Positions 16,106-26,196 of a DNA stretch of 64,000 bases are shown one piece after another. The stretch comes from Sneathiella litorea (GTDB lineage: Bacteria > Pseudomonadota > Alphaproteobacteria > Sneathiellales > Sneathiellaceae): positions 558,357-622,356 of the forward strand of contig NZ_WTUW01000001.1 in the NCBI RefSeq assembly GCF_009882915.1, in the 5' to 3' direction. The notes beneath the pieces are model-generated. The model saw nothing but the letters and a program-made list of their open reading frames with translations, was not told the DNA's origin and did no database searches. A program made the translations under genes and the position numbers. Numbering within the stretch: position 1 is the stretch's first letter; the number at the start of each line of letters is the position of its first letter.

Positions 16106-16468
16106 CTATTTCCGGGATTTATGAATTTCAATTGGCTGACCGTGTGGGGTATGTTCCGAGGCTTCGTGCCATTCGGCTTTACGTGTCGACAATTGTTCTG
16201 TCGTTAGTAAGTTTTTCTGCGTGACGATTTTCTCAAGCGCCGATAGCCAGCAAAGATAGTAGGCCGTGTTTCCGACCCCATGCCCTGAAGCAGTATCAGC
16301 TGAAATTTCAGCGCCAAAAACATCCGCCCATTCGCTCCAGCTGAACTGGCCAGCTTCATTCAGTTTCACTGTCATCGCAAAGGCCTGCGCCTGCCATGGT
16401 TCTTCAAAGACCGGGCCATCGCCATCCTGCGGGATATCGATAGCCTGAAGTGCGGGGTCAAGCTGCAT
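16106..16468 (-). CDS. Nitrile hydratase accessory (activator) protein, P14K-like
   Basis: A 120-residue protein resembling the small activators of cobalt nitrile hydratases, which load cobalt into the alpha subunit by subunit swapping. It shares beta-subunit-like features: PVFEEPWQAQAFAMTVKLNE and FSWSEWADVFGAEI resemble the N-terminal helical region of NthB, and YYLCWLSALEKIVTQKNLLT the helix that packs on alpha. The open frame extends 30 codons further, but ATG 16468 gives the homologous start MQLDPALQAI and overlaps the beta gene by only 11 bases. Third gene of the operon. Confidence 0.82.
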   Translation of the reverse strand: MQLDPALQAIDIPQDGDGPVFEEPWQAQAFAMTVKLNEAGQFSWSEWADVFGAEISADTASGHGVGNTAYYLCWLSALEKIVTQKNLLTTEQLSTRKAEWHEASEHTPHGQPIEIHKSRK

Positions 16469-17126
16469 CGCCCGGCGCCTCCAAATAGTCATCCCACAGG
16501 TCGATAAAGATATAATCGCCTTCGGTGCCATCCGGTCCCCAAAGCTCAGTGGAAGCAAACTTCACACTATAAAGCGGCTGTGGATCACTCTTTCCTTGCG
16601 CGCTTGCATCCGGGAAAACATGTGGTCCGTAATCCGCAACGATTTCCCCAATATGCCCCCTCGCATAACGGGGCAGGCGTGTATGTCCCACAGGATGAAT
16701 GTTCTTTGCGCGCACTTTATCCCCCACCTTGAAGCGGGCAGACTTTCCTCTTTCCGCAATATAGTTTCCGCCTTTATCCATCACAGTATCGACATCCTCT
16801 CCCTTCAGGGCGGGACGCGGTATTGATACCGGTTTTGCCGGAACAGTGCCGGAGAGTTCCTCCTCCGAGATTACACCTTTCTCGCTCAAAATGCGGATAA
16901 GGCCATCAAGCCAGATTTCATAGTAGCTGCTGCCGAGATATTTCGCCGGATCCATGCGTTCCCGGGCATGACGTGATTCATCTTGATTACGCACGCCGAC
17001 AGCAGAAATCGCGTTGTTCATCGCAAACATCCGCTTTTCCCAATCCGCATGGAAAACCGGTTCATTCTCCTCAGGTTTAACCGGGCCCATGCCATGCATG
17101 CCGCCCATATCATGCACACCATCCAT
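16458..17126 (-). CDS. nthB: Nitrile hydratase beta subunit
   Basis: A 222-residue beta subunit. The N-terminus MDGVHDMGGMHGMGPV is the family hallmark. The helical region FHADWEKRMFAMNNAISAVG and YYEIWLDGLIRILSEKGVIS follow, and the C-terminal SH3-like barrel (about 125-220) contains KVRAKNIHPVGHTRLPRYAR and the conserved LWG and LWDDYLE ends. Start ATG 17126 has GGAGGG at 17140-17135; the longer open frame is rejected. It begins one base after the alpha subunit stop, consistent with equimolar synthesis of the alpha-beta enzyme that hydrates nitriles to amides. Confidence 0.95.
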   Translation of the reverse strand: MDGVHDMGGMHGMGPVKPEENEPVFHADWEKRMFAMNNAISAVGVRNQDESRHARERMDPAKYLGSSYYEIWLDGLIRILSEKGVISEEELSGTVPAKPVSIPRPALKGEDVDTVMDKGGNYIAERGKSARFKVGDKVRAKNIHPVGHTRLPRYARGHIGEIVADYGPHVFPDASAQGKSDPQPLYSVKFASTELWGPDGTEGDYIFIDLWDDYLEAPGDAA

Positions 17127-17127
17127 A

Positions 17128-17748
17128 TCAAGTGCCCTCCGCAACTGGCAGCTTCCCGGCTTCTCTGGTACCAATCATGCTGTCGCGATTGACAAGCTGT
17201 GCAAGAGCCTCTTCATCCATTCCGTCTGTCCCCTTTGGTCGTTTCGGGATAACGAGATATCGGGTTTCCGCTGTACTGTCCCAAACCCGGACTTCCATAT
17301 CATCAGGCAACAACGTTCCAAATTCCTCCAGCACCTTGCGTGGCTCCCGTACCACCCGCGCGCGATAGGGTGCTGATTTATACCAGACCGGCGGCAGGCC
17401 CAGCACCGGCCAGGGATAGCAGGAACAGAGCGTACAAACGACGACATTATGGATCTTGTCTGTGTTCTCGACCGCCACCAATTCCTCGCCTTGCGCGCCG
17501 GTAAATCCAAATTCCGCAACCGCTGCTGTCGCATCGGTCAACAGGCGCTGACGATACTCCTCATCCACCCAGGCCCGTGCAACAACCTTGGCGCCATTCT
17601 TCGGCCCTACCTTGTTTTCGTAACGATCTATCAGCGCGTCTAGCGCCTCGGCCTCGACGAGCCCTTTTTCAATCAACAGGGATTCAAGGCTTTTCACACG
17701 AAGAACTGTCTCGGGTAGCGGATCGCCGTGCTTGTGATTGGATGCCAT
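17128..17748 (-). CDS. nthA: Nitrile hydratase alpha subunit, cobalt type
   Basis: A 206-residue catalytic subunit. The metal-binding claw is [10 protein letters not shown]; threonine in CTLC indicates the non-corrin cobalt class, whereas iron enzymes carry serine. The two cysteines after the first are the ones oxidised to sulfinate and sulfenate. The surrounding [29 protein letters not shown] and the [19 protein letters not shown] strand are typical. ATG 17748 has AGGAGAGG upstream. It is first in the order alpha, beta, activator. Product amides would need an amidase; the AtzE-like enzyme about 13 kb away is not obviously part of this unit. Confidence 0.96.
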   Translation of the reverse strand: MASNHKHGDPLPETVLRVKSLESLLIEKGLVEAEALDALIDRYENKVGPKNGAKVVARAWVDEEYRQRLLTDATAAVAEFGFTGAQGEELVAVENTDKIHNVVVCTLCSCYPWPVLGLPPVWYKSAPYRARVVREPRKVLEEFGTLLPDDMEVRVWDSTAETRYLVIPKRPKGTDGMDEEALAQLVNRDSMIGTREAGKLPVAEGT

Positions 17749-17807
17749 CTTTTCCTCTCCTGGCTGCTACGCATGTTTCTTAATAGTTCGTTAAGGCTCT
17801 ATCAGTG

Positions 17808-17836
17808 AATATAGGCTGCATTTTTATGGAGTACAA
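17808..17836 (-). promoter_or_regulatory. Putative nitrile hydratase operon promoter
   Basis: On the minus strand TTGTAC (17836-17831), 17 bases, TATATT (17813-17808). The predicted start is near 17801, leaving a 50-base leader before nthA. It is divergent from the AhpD-like gene. Confidence 0.5.
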
Positions 17837-17922
17837 AAGCAATTGCAAAATATAGATACCACTCTTGTTAGCTGGCTTTTTACTCCGAAGACGTCCCAAA
17901 GTCCTATTGTGAGGGGAACAAC

Positions 17923-18501
17923 ATGACCTGGATCAGAACCATTCCTTTGGAACAGGCGGATGGCCCTCTTAAAAATATTTATGAACGCATCAAGGGAGAG
18001 GATGGCGAGCTCGACACCGTTATGGTCGCTCATTCCCTTCGTCCCCATCTCATGGAAGGACACAGGATTCTGTCCCAGAAGATCCTGAATAATAGCGCCA
18101 ATGCGCTCGAGAAATGGAAACTCGATACGATCGGGGTATATGTGAGCCTGCTCAACGGATGTGATTATTGCGCAGAGTATTATTATAAGGAACTGCGTAA
18201 GCGGCTGGATGACGAAGACGCCTCAAGCCGGCTTTGGTCCGCATTGAAAGCGGATCAGCCTGATCGCGTTCTCTCTGGCGCAGATTTGGCAATGATACTC
18301 TATGCCAATCTACTGACGACACGGCCAAACCAGATTGCTGTAAATATGATTGACGAGCTTCGAAATTCCGGTATTTCCGACGGAGAAATTCTCGAGATCA
18401 ATCAGGCTGTTTCCTATTTTTCATACGTTAACCGCACCGTGCTCGGCCTCGGGGTGTATGACAAGAGTGACATTGACGATCGGCAGACCGCCTACACCTA
18501 G
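17923..18501 (+). CDS. AhpD-like / carboxymuconolactone decarboxylase family protein
   Basis: A 192-residue alpha-helical protein of the AhpD/CMD superfamily. The redox motif is NGCDYCAEYYYKEL (C-x2-C followed by the usual acidic/His-like region, here Tyr-rich), in the pattern of peroxidase-related enzymes that act in thiol-dependent peroxide removal. The helix WKLDTIGVYVSLLNGCDYC is the core of the fold. ATG 17923 is preceded by GAGGGGAACA. It is transcribed away from the nitrile hydratase operon. The substrate is unknown and the family contains many uncharacterised members. Confidence 0.75.
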   Translation: MTWIRTIPLEQADGPLKNIYERIKGEDGELDTVMVAHSLRPHLMEGHRILSQKILNNSANALEKWKLDTIGVYVSLLNGCDYCAEYYYKELRKRLDDEDASSRLWSALKADQPDRVLSGADLAMILYANLLTTRPNQIAVNMIDELRNSGISDGEILEINQAVSYFSYVNRTVLGLGVYDKSDIDDRQTAYT

Positions 18502-18598
18502 TTCCCCAGAGATCTCCCGGCTCTGCAAAGAAAAGCAAAGACTTGCTCTTTGTCGCTAAAATCCATACCCTCCGGCCTTGGTCGCGCAAGAGGGAACC

Positions 18599-19501
18599 AT
18601 GAAAAGACCTTCCGTCATCACTGCCACTAACCTTGTCAAGCGATACGGGACACTAGAAGTGGTCAAGGGAATAAATTTTTCCGTACCGGCGGGCCAGTGT
18701 TTTGGCCTGCTTGGGCCCAACGGCGCGGGCAAATCCACAACCATGCGAATGATCATGGGCCTCTCAGAAGTATCTTCCGGTGAACTGGAAGTCTTCGGAG
18801 AGTCCGCGAGCGCCATGAGCCGGGAGGTAAAGGCAAAAATCGGCTTGGTGCCGCAGGAAAGTAATCTCGATCCGGATATCACGGTTCTGGAAAATCTGGT
18901 CGCTTTCGGTCGTTATTTTGCACTTTCCAAATCCATCATCGATCAGCGAAGCAAAAAACTGCTGGATTTCATGCAGCTTAATGACAAGAAGTTTGCCCCA
19001 GTCAACGCTCTCTCGGGCGGCATGAAGCGGCGGCTTACGATTGCGCGGGCGCTCATCGGCGATCCCGAAATGGTTATCCTTGATGAGCCGACAACGGGTC
19101 TTGATCCGCAGGCGCGCGTCCTCATCTGGAAACAGCTGACGGAACTCAAAAAGGACGGTCGGACTCTCCTGCTAACTACACATTATATGGATGAAGCTCA
19201 GCGGCTTTGCGACCAGATTGTTGTTATTGATAGCGGGATGATCCTTGATCAGGGCACGCCTGATGAATTGATCGCCCGCCATGTGAAGGGATTTGTATTC
19301 GAAGTTCAAAAACCCAACCTCGCCGCCTCCCCCGAGAACCGGTGGGAACAGGAGGATATTGGGGATTCCGTGCTCTATTTTGTTGATGACACCGCGGAAT
19401 TCATCGCCGACCTGCCCGAAGAAGCCATCTATCTGCATCGCCCAGCCAATCTTGAGGATGTTTTCCTGCGCCTGACCGGAAGAAAGCTAAGGGAGAATTA
19501 A
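18599..19501 (+). CDS. ABC-2 type exporter ATP-binding protein (NodI-like)
   Basis: A 300-residue ABC ATPase with Walker A GPNGAGKSTTMRMIMGL, Q-loop GLVPQESNLDPDITVLENL, signature LSGGMKRRLTIARAL and Walker B MVILDEPTTGLDPQARVLIW. The LSGGMKRRL signature and the C-terminal extension ending with a LEDVFLRLTGRKLREN block place it with the NodI/DrrA-type exporters. ATG 18599 after AGGGAACC is preferred over the longer open frame at 18578. It pairs with the permease gene starting 5 bases after its stop. Cargo is unknown; lipid, polysaccharide or drug export are all possible in this family. Confidence 0.88.
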   Translation: MKRPSVITATNLVKRYGTLEVVKGINFSVPAGQCFGLLGPNGAGKSTTMRMIMGLSEVSSGELEVFGESASAMSREVKAKIGLVPQESNLDPDITVLENLVAFGRYFALSKSIIDQRSKKLLDFMQLNDKKFAPVNALSGGMKRRLTIARALIGDPEMVILDEPTTGLDPQARVLIWKQLTELKKDGRTLLLTTHYMDEAQRLCDQIVVIDSGMILDQGTPDELIARHVKGFVFEVQKPNLAASPENRWEQEDIGDSVLYFVDDTAEFIADLPEEAIYLHRPANLEDVFLRLTGRKLREN

Positions 19502-19506
19502 GTCCG

Positions 19507-20283
19507 ATGAAAATGCCGGAATCTGTTTATGTATTGGCAGTTTATGATCGACAGTATCGGGTGTTCAGAAAACTTCTGGGCTCCTCCCTTGTCTCAAATG
19601 TTGCCAACCCTATTCTGTTTTTATTCGCTTTTGGCTTTGGCATGGGTTCCTTCATCGACACCATGTCAGGAATGAGTTACCTGACATTCGTCGTTGCCGG
19701 CATGATTGGCTATTCGGCTGCCTTCGCCGCGAGTTTCGAGACGTCAATTGGTGCCTTCACCCGCTATTTCCTGCAAAAGAACTGGGATGCCATTCTCTCA
19801 ACCCCAGTGACCCTTGCGGAACTGATGATGGGAGAAATTCTGTGGGCTTCTGTAAAGGCACTTTTTTCAGCTATTTGCGTCCTGATCGTTGGCTGGTTAT
19901 GGGGCGGTGTCCCGACGTCATTTGAACCGCTGATAGCCCTGCCGATTGTCTTTCTTGGCGCAATCTGCTTTTCCTGCGCAGGGTTGGTCGCAACCGCCTA
20001 CGCAAAGGGGTATGAGTTTTTCAGCTATTTCTTCACCTTCTGGGTGACGCCCATGTTTGTCTTCTGCGGCGTATTCTTTGATATTGGCCGCTTTCCGGAC
20101 GTTATCCAGTATTTCGCCTGGTTTTTCCCCATGACTCATCTGGTCGCGGCCATCCGCCCGCTTACCGCCGGGACAGAGGTGGGTGTCACCGCAATCTTAC
20201 TGCATACGGGCTACATCATTGCCTTTAGCGTGGCCGCATTCTGGATTGCTCACCGCAAGCTACGTCAGAGGCTATATGATTGA
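19507..20283 (+). CDS. ABC-2 type transporter permease (NodJ-like)
   Basis: A 258-residue integral membrane protein with six predicted membrane segments (for example SNVANPILFLFAFGFGMGSF, FVVAGMIGYSAAFAASFETS and FFTFWVTPMFVFCGVFFDIG). The ABC-2 signature region around FFPMTHLVAAIRPLTAG before the last segment matches NodJ. It lies directly downstream of its ATPase and is the last gene before the convergent maeB. Confidence 0.88.
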   Translation: MKMPESVYVLAVYDRQYRVFRKLLGSSLVSNVANPILFLFAFGFGMGSFIDTMSGMSYLTFVVAGMIGYSAAFAASFETSIGAFTRYFLQKNWDAILSTPVTLAELMMGEILWASVKALFSAICVLIVGWLWGGVPTSFEPLIALPIVFLGAICFSCAGLVATAYAKGYEFFSYFFTFWVTPMFVFCGVFFDIGRFPDVIQYFAWFFPMTHLVAAIRPLTAGTEVGVTAILLHTGYIIAFSVAAFWIAHRKLRQRLYD

Positions 20284-20299
20284 TTGATGGATCGTGTCT

Positions 20300-22567
20300 T
20301 TACTGACCAGCCTCATGCGCGGCGAGCGCCGCCATGTTGACGAGATCGGAAACGGTTGCACCAATCGGGACGATCTGCACTGGCTTTGACAACCCAACAA
20401 GCAGCGGACCAATCACCTTGCTCTCTCCTAGCACCGGCATCAGTTTTGACGCAATGTTCGCAGAATGCAGCCCGGGCATAACCAGTACATTGGCTGGGCC
20501 AGACAAACGGCAAAACGGATAGAAGCTCGCCATCAAGTCCGGATCCAGCGCGACATCTGCGGAAATATCGCCTTCATACTCGAAATCAAGTTCTTCGCGA
20601 TCCATCATCTCCACCGCTTCGCGAACACTGTCAGCGGTATAATGTTTTGGATTTCCAAAATTGGAATAGGAAAGCAGTGCGACACGTGGCTCATGCCCTA
20701 GACGCCTTGCAACTTCCGCCGTTTCCTTGGAAATTGTGACAAGCTCTTCTGCCGTTGGCAAAGTGGTGACGGTCGTATCGGCCATAAAAACAGTACGATC
20801 GCGGCCGACAATGACGGAAACACCGATGACCAATTGATCGGGCTTAGGATCGATCACTTTCTGGATTTCCTTGAAAGCAACGGAGAAGCGCCGGGTGACG
20901 CCTGTGAGAACCGCATCCGCGTCCCCCATAGCAACCATACATGCCGCGAAAATATTACGGTCCCGGTTTACGAGTCTGGCGCAATCCCGGCGCAGATAGC
21001 CCTTCCGCTGCAGCCGTTCATAGAGGAAGTTGTAGTATTTTTCCCGATGTTCCATCTCCCGAGCATTGTAAATCTCGATATTCTCAGAACCCTCAATGCC
21101 GATTTCGGCCATGATTTTCCGAATTTCATCCTCTCGGCCAATAAGTACGGGAATGCCATATCCAGCCTTCAGGAATTCAACCGCTGCGCGGATCACTTTT
21201 TCTTCTTCACCTTCCGCAAAGACAACGCGTCGCGGGGCAGCACGCACTTCATCCAGGATGAGCTGCAAAGAGCCCGCGGTCGGATCAAGGCGCGCACGAA
21301 GCACGTTCCGATACGCCTGCTCATCAATAATGGGGCGCCGGGCAACGCCGCTATCCATCGCCGCTTTCGCGACCGCTGTCGGCACATGGCTGATCAGTCG
21401 GGGATCGAACGGCACGGGAATAATATATTCAGGGCCATAGATTGGTCGCTTCCCCTTATAGGCAGCGGCCACCTCATCCGGGACATCCTCCCGTGCCAAT
21501 TCCGCCAAGGCTTCGGCGGCGGCAATTTTCATCTCCTCGTTAATCGTTGTTGCCCGGACGTCGAGCGCGCCCCGGAATATATATGGAAAGCCGAGAACAT
21601 TGTTTACCTGGTTTGGAAAATCCGAGCGTCCCGTCGCCACAATAGCGTCTTTACGCACTTCGGCAATTTCCTCAGGCCGGATCTCCGGGTCCGGGTTGGC
21701 CATGGCAAAAATGATCGGCTTATCCGCCATAGTTTGAACCATTTCCTTACTAACGGCACCCTTCACCGATAAGCCCAGAAATATATCAGCGCCAACCATA
21801 GCCTCTTCCAGTGAACGAAGGTCGGTGGTTACTGCATGGGCTGATTTCCATTGATTCATTCCGTCTTCGCGGCCCTTGAAGATGACACCCTTTGTATCGC
21901 AAAGAATGGCATTTTCGTTCGGCAACCCCATGGCCTTGATCAACTCAAGACAGGCAATGGCAGCAGCACCCGCACCATTTACCACCACTTTACAGTCTTT
22001 AAGCGTTCGACCCGTCAAATCCAGCGCATTAATAATCCCGGCAGCGCAGATAATGGCGGTGCCATGCTGATCATCATGAAAAACAGGGATATCCATCTCT
22101 TCACGCAAGCGCTGCTCAATGATGAAGCATTCCGGCGCCTTGATATCCTCCAGATTAATTCCGCCAAAACTCGGGCCCATCAAACGGACGCAATTTACGA
22201 ACTCATCCACATTTTCCGTGTCCAACTCAAGATCAAAGCAATCGATATCGGCAAACCGCTTGAACAGTACAGCTTTACCCTCCATTACAGGTTTTGAGCC
22301 TAGCGCGCCAAGGTTACCCAAACCAAGAACGGCGGTACCATTGGAGATTACGGCAACCCGATTGCCTTTGGTTGTATAATCATAAACACATTCAGGATCG
22401 TCGGCGATTGCAAGGCAAGGCCCCGCAACACCCGGCGAATAGGCGAGCGACAGATCCTGTTGGGTTGCAACGGACTTGGTCGCGACGATTTCAAGTTTCC
22501 CAGGTTTGCCCTGCGCATGATAGCGCAACGCCTCTTCATACTGGCTAAGATCCGGTTTATCGTTCAT
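20300..22567 (-). CDS. maeB: NADP-dependent malic enzyme with C-terminal phosphotransacetylase-like domain
   Basis: A 755-residue enzyme that decarboxylates malate to pyruvate. Residues about 1-430 are the malic enzyme module, with SLAYSPGVAGPCLAIADDP, the tyrosine and lysine region TTKGNRVAVISNGTAVLGLG-NLGALGSKPVMEGK, metal-binding FHDDQHGTAII and the Rossmann motif VVNGAGAAAIACLELI. Residues about 430-755 are a phosphate acetyltransferase-like domain (RRVVFAEGEEEKVIRAAVEF), probably regulatory, sensing acetyl-CoA, as in other proteobacterial MaeB. The length is normal for the fusion. The gene is monocistronic and convergent with the ABC permease gene. Confidence 0.96.
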   Translation of the reverse strand: MNDKPDLSQYEEALRYHAQGKPGKLEIVATKSVATQQDLSLAYSPGVAGPCLAIADDPECVYDYTTKGNRVAVISNGTAVLGLGNLGALGSKPVMEGKAVLFKRFADIDCFDLELDTENVDEFVNCVRLMGPSFGGINLEDIKAPECFIIEQRLREEMDIPVFHDDQHGTAIICAAGIINALDLTGRTLKDCKVVVNGAGAAAIACLELIKAMGLPNENAILCDTKGVIFKGREDGMNQWKSAHAVTTDLRSLEEAMVGADIFLGLSVKGAVSKEMVQTMADKPIIFAMANPDPEIRPEEIAEVRKDAIVATGRSDFPNQVNNVLGFPYIFRGALDVRATTINEEMKIAAAEALAELAREDVPDEVAAAYKGKRPIYGPEYIIPVPFDPRLISHVPTAVAKAAMDSGVARRPIIDEQAYRNVLRARLDPTAGSLQLILDEVRAAPRRVVFAEGEEEKVIRAAVEFLKAGYGIPVLIGREDEIRKIMAEIGIEGSENIEIYNAREMEHREKYYNFLYERLQRKGYLRRDCARLVNRDRNIFAACMVAMGDADAVLTGVTRRFSVAFKEIQKVIDPKPDQLVIGVSVIVGRDRTVFMADTTVTTLPTAEELVTISKETAEVARRLGHEPRVALLSYSNFGNPKHYTADSVREAVEMMDREELDFEYEGDISADVALDPDLMASFYPFCRLSGPANVLVMPGLHSANIASKLMPVLGESKVIGPLLVGLSKPVQIVPIGATVSDLVNMAALAAHEAGQ

Positions 22568-22662
22568 CGACCCCTGTCCTCACAAAGCTCATGTCATCAA
22601 AATGAGTTTAAAATTTACGATTAAGCAGTTGGCAAAATGGCATGCTATGATAGTTTTCCCTC

Positions 22663-25329
22663 ATGCCTACCCTAGTCAAAACCAAGTCGCAACCGAATAA
22701 ATCAGTCACGCCGATGATGGAACAGTATCTCTCCATCAAGGAGGCGCACCCGGACAGCTTGCTGTTTTACCGGATGGGTGATTTTTATGAGCTCTTTTTT
22801 AACGATGCAGAAATTGCATCAAATGCGCTGGATATTGCCCTCACCAAACGTGGCAAACATGGCGGGGAGGACATCCCGATGTGCGGTGTTCCCGTCCATG
22901 CGGCGGACAACTATTTGCAAAAACTGATCCGCAAGGGACATCGGGTGGCAGTAGCGGAACAGACGGAAAGCCCTGCAGAAGCCAAGAAGCGCGGATATAA
23001 AGCGGTTGTCGCGCGTGAGGTTGTGCGCCTGGTTACGCCCGGCACGATTACCGAAGATAGCCTGCTTGATGCCAGAAGTCATAATTTCCTGCTGGCGTTG
23101 GCACGTGCTGGTAAAGACTATGCGATGGCTTGGCTTGACATATCCACAGGCGAGTTTTTTGCCGCCGCAACATCGCCTGAAGAACTGGCCGCGCAGATCG
23201 CCCGCTTGCACCCCGGCGAAATACTGGTTTCGGACAAATGGCTGGATGAAGATAATTTTTCGGAACTCATAAATGATTGGGGAAAAGCGCTGACCCCGCT
23301 CCCTTCTGTCCGTTTTGAGAGCCAGAATGGAGAAAAGCGTCTCAAGAGCCTGTTCAATGTGGCAACCCTCGACGCCTTTGGCGCCTTCAATCGCGCAGAG
23401 CTGGCGGCTGCGGGCGCACTTGTGGACTATGTGGAATTGACCCAAAAGGGTAAGTTTCCGCTGATTAAAGCACCGGTAAAGATGGCGGCATCTGATGTCA
23501 TGTCAATCGATGCCGCGACCCGGCGTAATCTTGAACTGACCCGCACGATGACAGGAGAGCGGAGCGGAAGCTTGCTGGCAACGATTGACCGGACGGTAAC
23601 CGGTAGCGGTGGACGACGCCTTGCCGCCGATTTGTCGAGTCCCCTTACTGATCCTTCCCAGATTATTAACCGGCTGGACATGGTAAGCTTTTTTGCAAGC
23701 GATCATGGTCGACGGGAACAACTTCGCGAAATTCTAAGACGCTGCCCGGATACGGAAAGGGCGCTCTCGCGCCTCATGTTGGACCGCGGAGGCCCTCGTG
23801 ATCTTGCCGTTATTCGAGATGGCCTTGGTGAAACCGCAAACATACGCGCCGGCATGGCGGCGAGCGGCCTCGATTCCCTGCCGGCCGGCCTTGCGGAGGC
23901 AAGCGAACAGCTTGGGTATCATGCGGAACTTGTCGAACTCTTGCGTAATGCACTGGCACCGGATGTCCCTCTCCTCCCTCGCGATGGCGGCTTTATCGCC
24001 CAGGGTTTTCGAGCGGACCTGGATGAACTTCGAACCCTGCGTGACGAAAGCCGCCGTCATATTGCCAACCTTCAAGCGGCCTATGCGCAGGAAGTCGACG
24101 TTCCATCTCTGAAAATCAAGCATAACAATGTGCTTGGTTATTTTATTGAGATCACGCCGCGATTCGTTGACAAAATGACGGAGAATTTTATTCATCGTCA
24201 AACCATGGCAAACGCTGTGCGGTATTCGACGGTTGCGCTTGGAGAGTTAGAAGACAAGATATCTCGTGCAGCGGACAGAGCTCTTGCCCTGGAAATTACT
24301 CTTTTTGAGGAACTTGTCCAAAAGGTGAAGGAGGCAGGCACGGCTATCCTCTCTGCTGCCGAGGCTATTGCCCGTATCGACGTTGCCGTAAGTCACGCAG
24401 AACTGGCAATTGAGCAATCCTATTGCCGTCCTGTGGTTGATGACAGCCTCAGCTTTGACATTGCTGGCGGTCGCCACCCCGTTGTTGAAGCCGCACTGAA
24501 AGCAGGTGCGGAAGCTGATTTTGTCGCGAATGACTGCTGCCTTAATGAGGCGCAGAGGCTATGGCTGCTGACCGGCCCAAACATGGCAGGTAAGAGTACT
24601 TTCTTAAGGCAAAATGCGCTTATTGCAATACTGGCCCAGATGGGTGCCTTTGTTCCGGCGGACTCAGCACATATCGGCATAGTTGATCGACTGTTCAGCC
24701 GGGTCGGCGCCGCCGATGATCTTGCCCGTGGTCGTTCAACATTTATGGTAGAAATGGTAGAGACGGCATCCATCCTGAATCAAGCGGGACCGCGCGCCCT
24801 CGTCATTCTTGATGAAATCGGACGGGGAACAGCAACCTATGACGGTCTCTCCATTGCCTGGGCGACCGTTGAAAATCTGCATGATGTCAATCAATGCCGG
24901 GCGCTTTTCGCAACCCATTATCACGAACTGACAACACTGGCCTCCAATCTGAACGCCCTGCAAAATCACAGCATGCGTGTTCGCGAATGGAAGGGCGACG
25001 TCATCTTCTTGCATGAAGTTGGAGAGGGTTCAGCGGATCGATCTTACGGTATTCAGGTTGCGAAACTCGCGGGCCTTCCCAAAGCGGTTATAAAACGCGC
25101 TGAAACTGTCCTGACAGCTTTGGAGGAAAAAGATCAGGGCTCGGCAGCAATGCGGCTCGCAAACGACCTGCCGCTTTTCTCAACCGTAATTGCTGAAACG
25201 GCCACGCAGGAAAAGAACATGGTTCCATCCGAACTTGAGGAAAGGATCAAGGCCATCAATGTCGACGACCTTTCGCCGCGTGATGCCCTGCACCTACTTT
25301 ACGAGTTTAAGGAAATAATGGACAAATGA
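22663..25329 (+). CDS. mutS: DNA mismatch repair protein MutS
   Basis: An 888-residue mismatch-recognition ATPase. The N-terminal mismatch-binding motif is intact: [15 protein letters not shown] with Phe41 and Glu43. The connector, lever (about 270-560) and clamp regions follow. The ATPase has Walker [16 protein letters not shown] near 637, the conserved [13 protein letters not shown] and [18 protein letters not shown] blocks, and [10 protein letters not shown]. The C-terminal tail from about 800 matches the dimerisation region. It is transcribed divergently from maeB. mutL is not in the window. Confidence 0.97.
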   Translation: MPTLVKTKSQPNKSVTPMMEQYLSIKEAHPDSLLFYRMGDFYELFFNDAEIASNALDIALTKRGKHGGEDIPMCGVPVHAADNYLQKLIRKGHRVAVAEQTESPAEAKKRGYKAVVAREVVRLVTPGTITEDSLLDARSHNFLLALARAGKDYAMAWLDISTGEFFAAATSPEELAAQIARLHPGEILVSDKWLDEDNFSELINDWGKALTPLPSVRFESQNGEKRLKSLFNVATLDAFGAFNRAELAAAGALVDYVELTQKGKFPLIKAPVKMAASDVMSIDAATRRNLELTRTMTGERSGSLLATIDRTVTGSGGRRLAADLSSPLTDPSQIINRLDMVSFFASDHGRREQLREILRRCPDTERALSRLMLDRGGPRDLAVIRDGLGETANIRAGMAASGLDSLPAGLAEASEQLGYHAELVELLRNALAPDVPLLPRDGGFIAQGFRADLDELRTLRDESRRHIANLQAAYAQEVDVPSLKIKHNNVLGYFIEITPRFVDKMTENFIHRQTMANAVRYSTVALGELEDKISRAADRALALEITLFEELVQKVKEAGTAILSAAEAIARIDVAVSHAELAIEQSYCRPVVDDSLSFDIAGGRHPVVEAALKAGAEADFVANDCCLNEAQRLWLLTGPNMAGKSTFLRQNALIAILAQMGAFVPADSAHIGIVDRLFSRVGAADDLARGRSTFMVEMVETASILNQAGPRALVILDEIGRGTATYDGLSIAWATVENLHDVNQCRALFATHYHELTTLASNLNALQNHSMRVREWKGDVIFLHEVGEGSADRSYGIQVAKLAGLPKAVIKRAETVLTALEEKDQGSAAMRLANDLPLFSTVIAETATQEKNMVPSELEERIKAINVDDLSPRDALHLLYEFKEIMDK

Positions 25330-25417
25330 TTATCTAGTTAATGACAACGCCCGCGGTGATCGTTTACGTTGATGTCAAAATTTATAACAAGAAAAACAAT
25401 AAAAAAGGAGAAACCAT

Positions 25418-26188
25418 ATGTTTGATCTATCCGGAAAAAATATCGTGATAACCGGTTCCAGCAAGGGAATCGGCAAGGCGATAGCTCATCAAATGGCCCT
25501 TGCCGGCGCGAAAGTGACAATCTCGAGCCGGAAAGCTGACATTTGTGAAGAAGTTGCCAAGGAAATCAATGACAGCCTGCCCGCCGGGAGCAGCGGTCAG
25601 GCAATCGTTATCCCCTGCAATATCAATTCCAAGGAATCACTGCAGAACCTTGTAGACGAAACGCACAAACAGCTGGGCGATATTCATGCACTCGTCAGCA
25701 ACGCTGCACTCAATCCATTTTACGGTCCGTCCACCGACATCCCCGATGACGCATTTGACAAGATAATGGCTGCCAATATCAAGTCTAACCATTGGCTTTG
25801 CAATATGGTCCTTCCGGAAATGAAGGCCCGCAAGGACGGCGCCATCATCATCGTTTCCTCTATCGGCGGGCTACGTGGATCATCCGTTTTGGGTGCCTAT
25901 AGCATTTCCAAGGCTGCAGATATGCAGCTTGTCCGGAACCTCGCCGTAGAACATGGTGCCGATAATATCCGCGTCAATGCGATTGCGCCTGGACTTATCC
26001 AGACGAATTTTGCGCGGGCACTCTGGGAAAATCCGGAATATCTTAAACGGGCAACGGCACGCGCGCCTTTGCAGCGTATCGGTCAACCCGAAGAGATTGC
26101 CGGTGCCGCCATTCTAATGGCCTCAGACGCGGGCACCTTCCTGACCGGCCAGACGATTGTGATTGACGGTGGTCAGACAATCGCCTGA
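25418..26188 (+). CDS. Short-chain dehydrogenase/reductase
   Basis: A 256-residue classical SDR. It has the cofactor motif TGSSKGIGKAI, a variant of the NNAG motif (SNAALNPFYG), the catalytic Ser in IIIVSSIGGLRG and Tyr-x3-Lys in AYSISKAADMQL. The C-terminal LTGQTIVIDGGQTIA is typical. Arg/Lys residues after the glycine motif (SSRKADI) favour NADP(H). ATG 25418 follows AAAGGAGAAACC. The substrate cannot be told from sequence; the N-A-A-L replacement occurs in the acyl/keto reductase groups close to DHRS4. Confidence 0.85.
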   Translation: MFDLSGKNIVITGSSKGIGKAIAHQMALAGAKVTISSRKADICEEVAKEINDSLPAGSSGQAIVIPCNINSKESLQNLVDETHKQLGDIHALVSNAALNPFYGPSTDIPDDAFDKIMAANIKSNHWLCNMVLPEMKARKDGAIIIVSSIGGLRGSSVLGAYSISKAADMQLVRNLAVEHGADNIRVNAIAPGLIQTNFARALWENPEYLKRATARAPLQRIGQPEEIAGAAILMASDAGTFLTGQTIVIDGGQTIA

Positions 26189-26196
26189 TCAAGCCT

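Noticed and set aside
20834-21772. 312-codon open frame on the plus strand opposite maeB
   Set aside because: It is antisense to the clearly conserved malic enzyme coding region, has no recognisable domain and reads as the reverse-frame shadow of a long gene.
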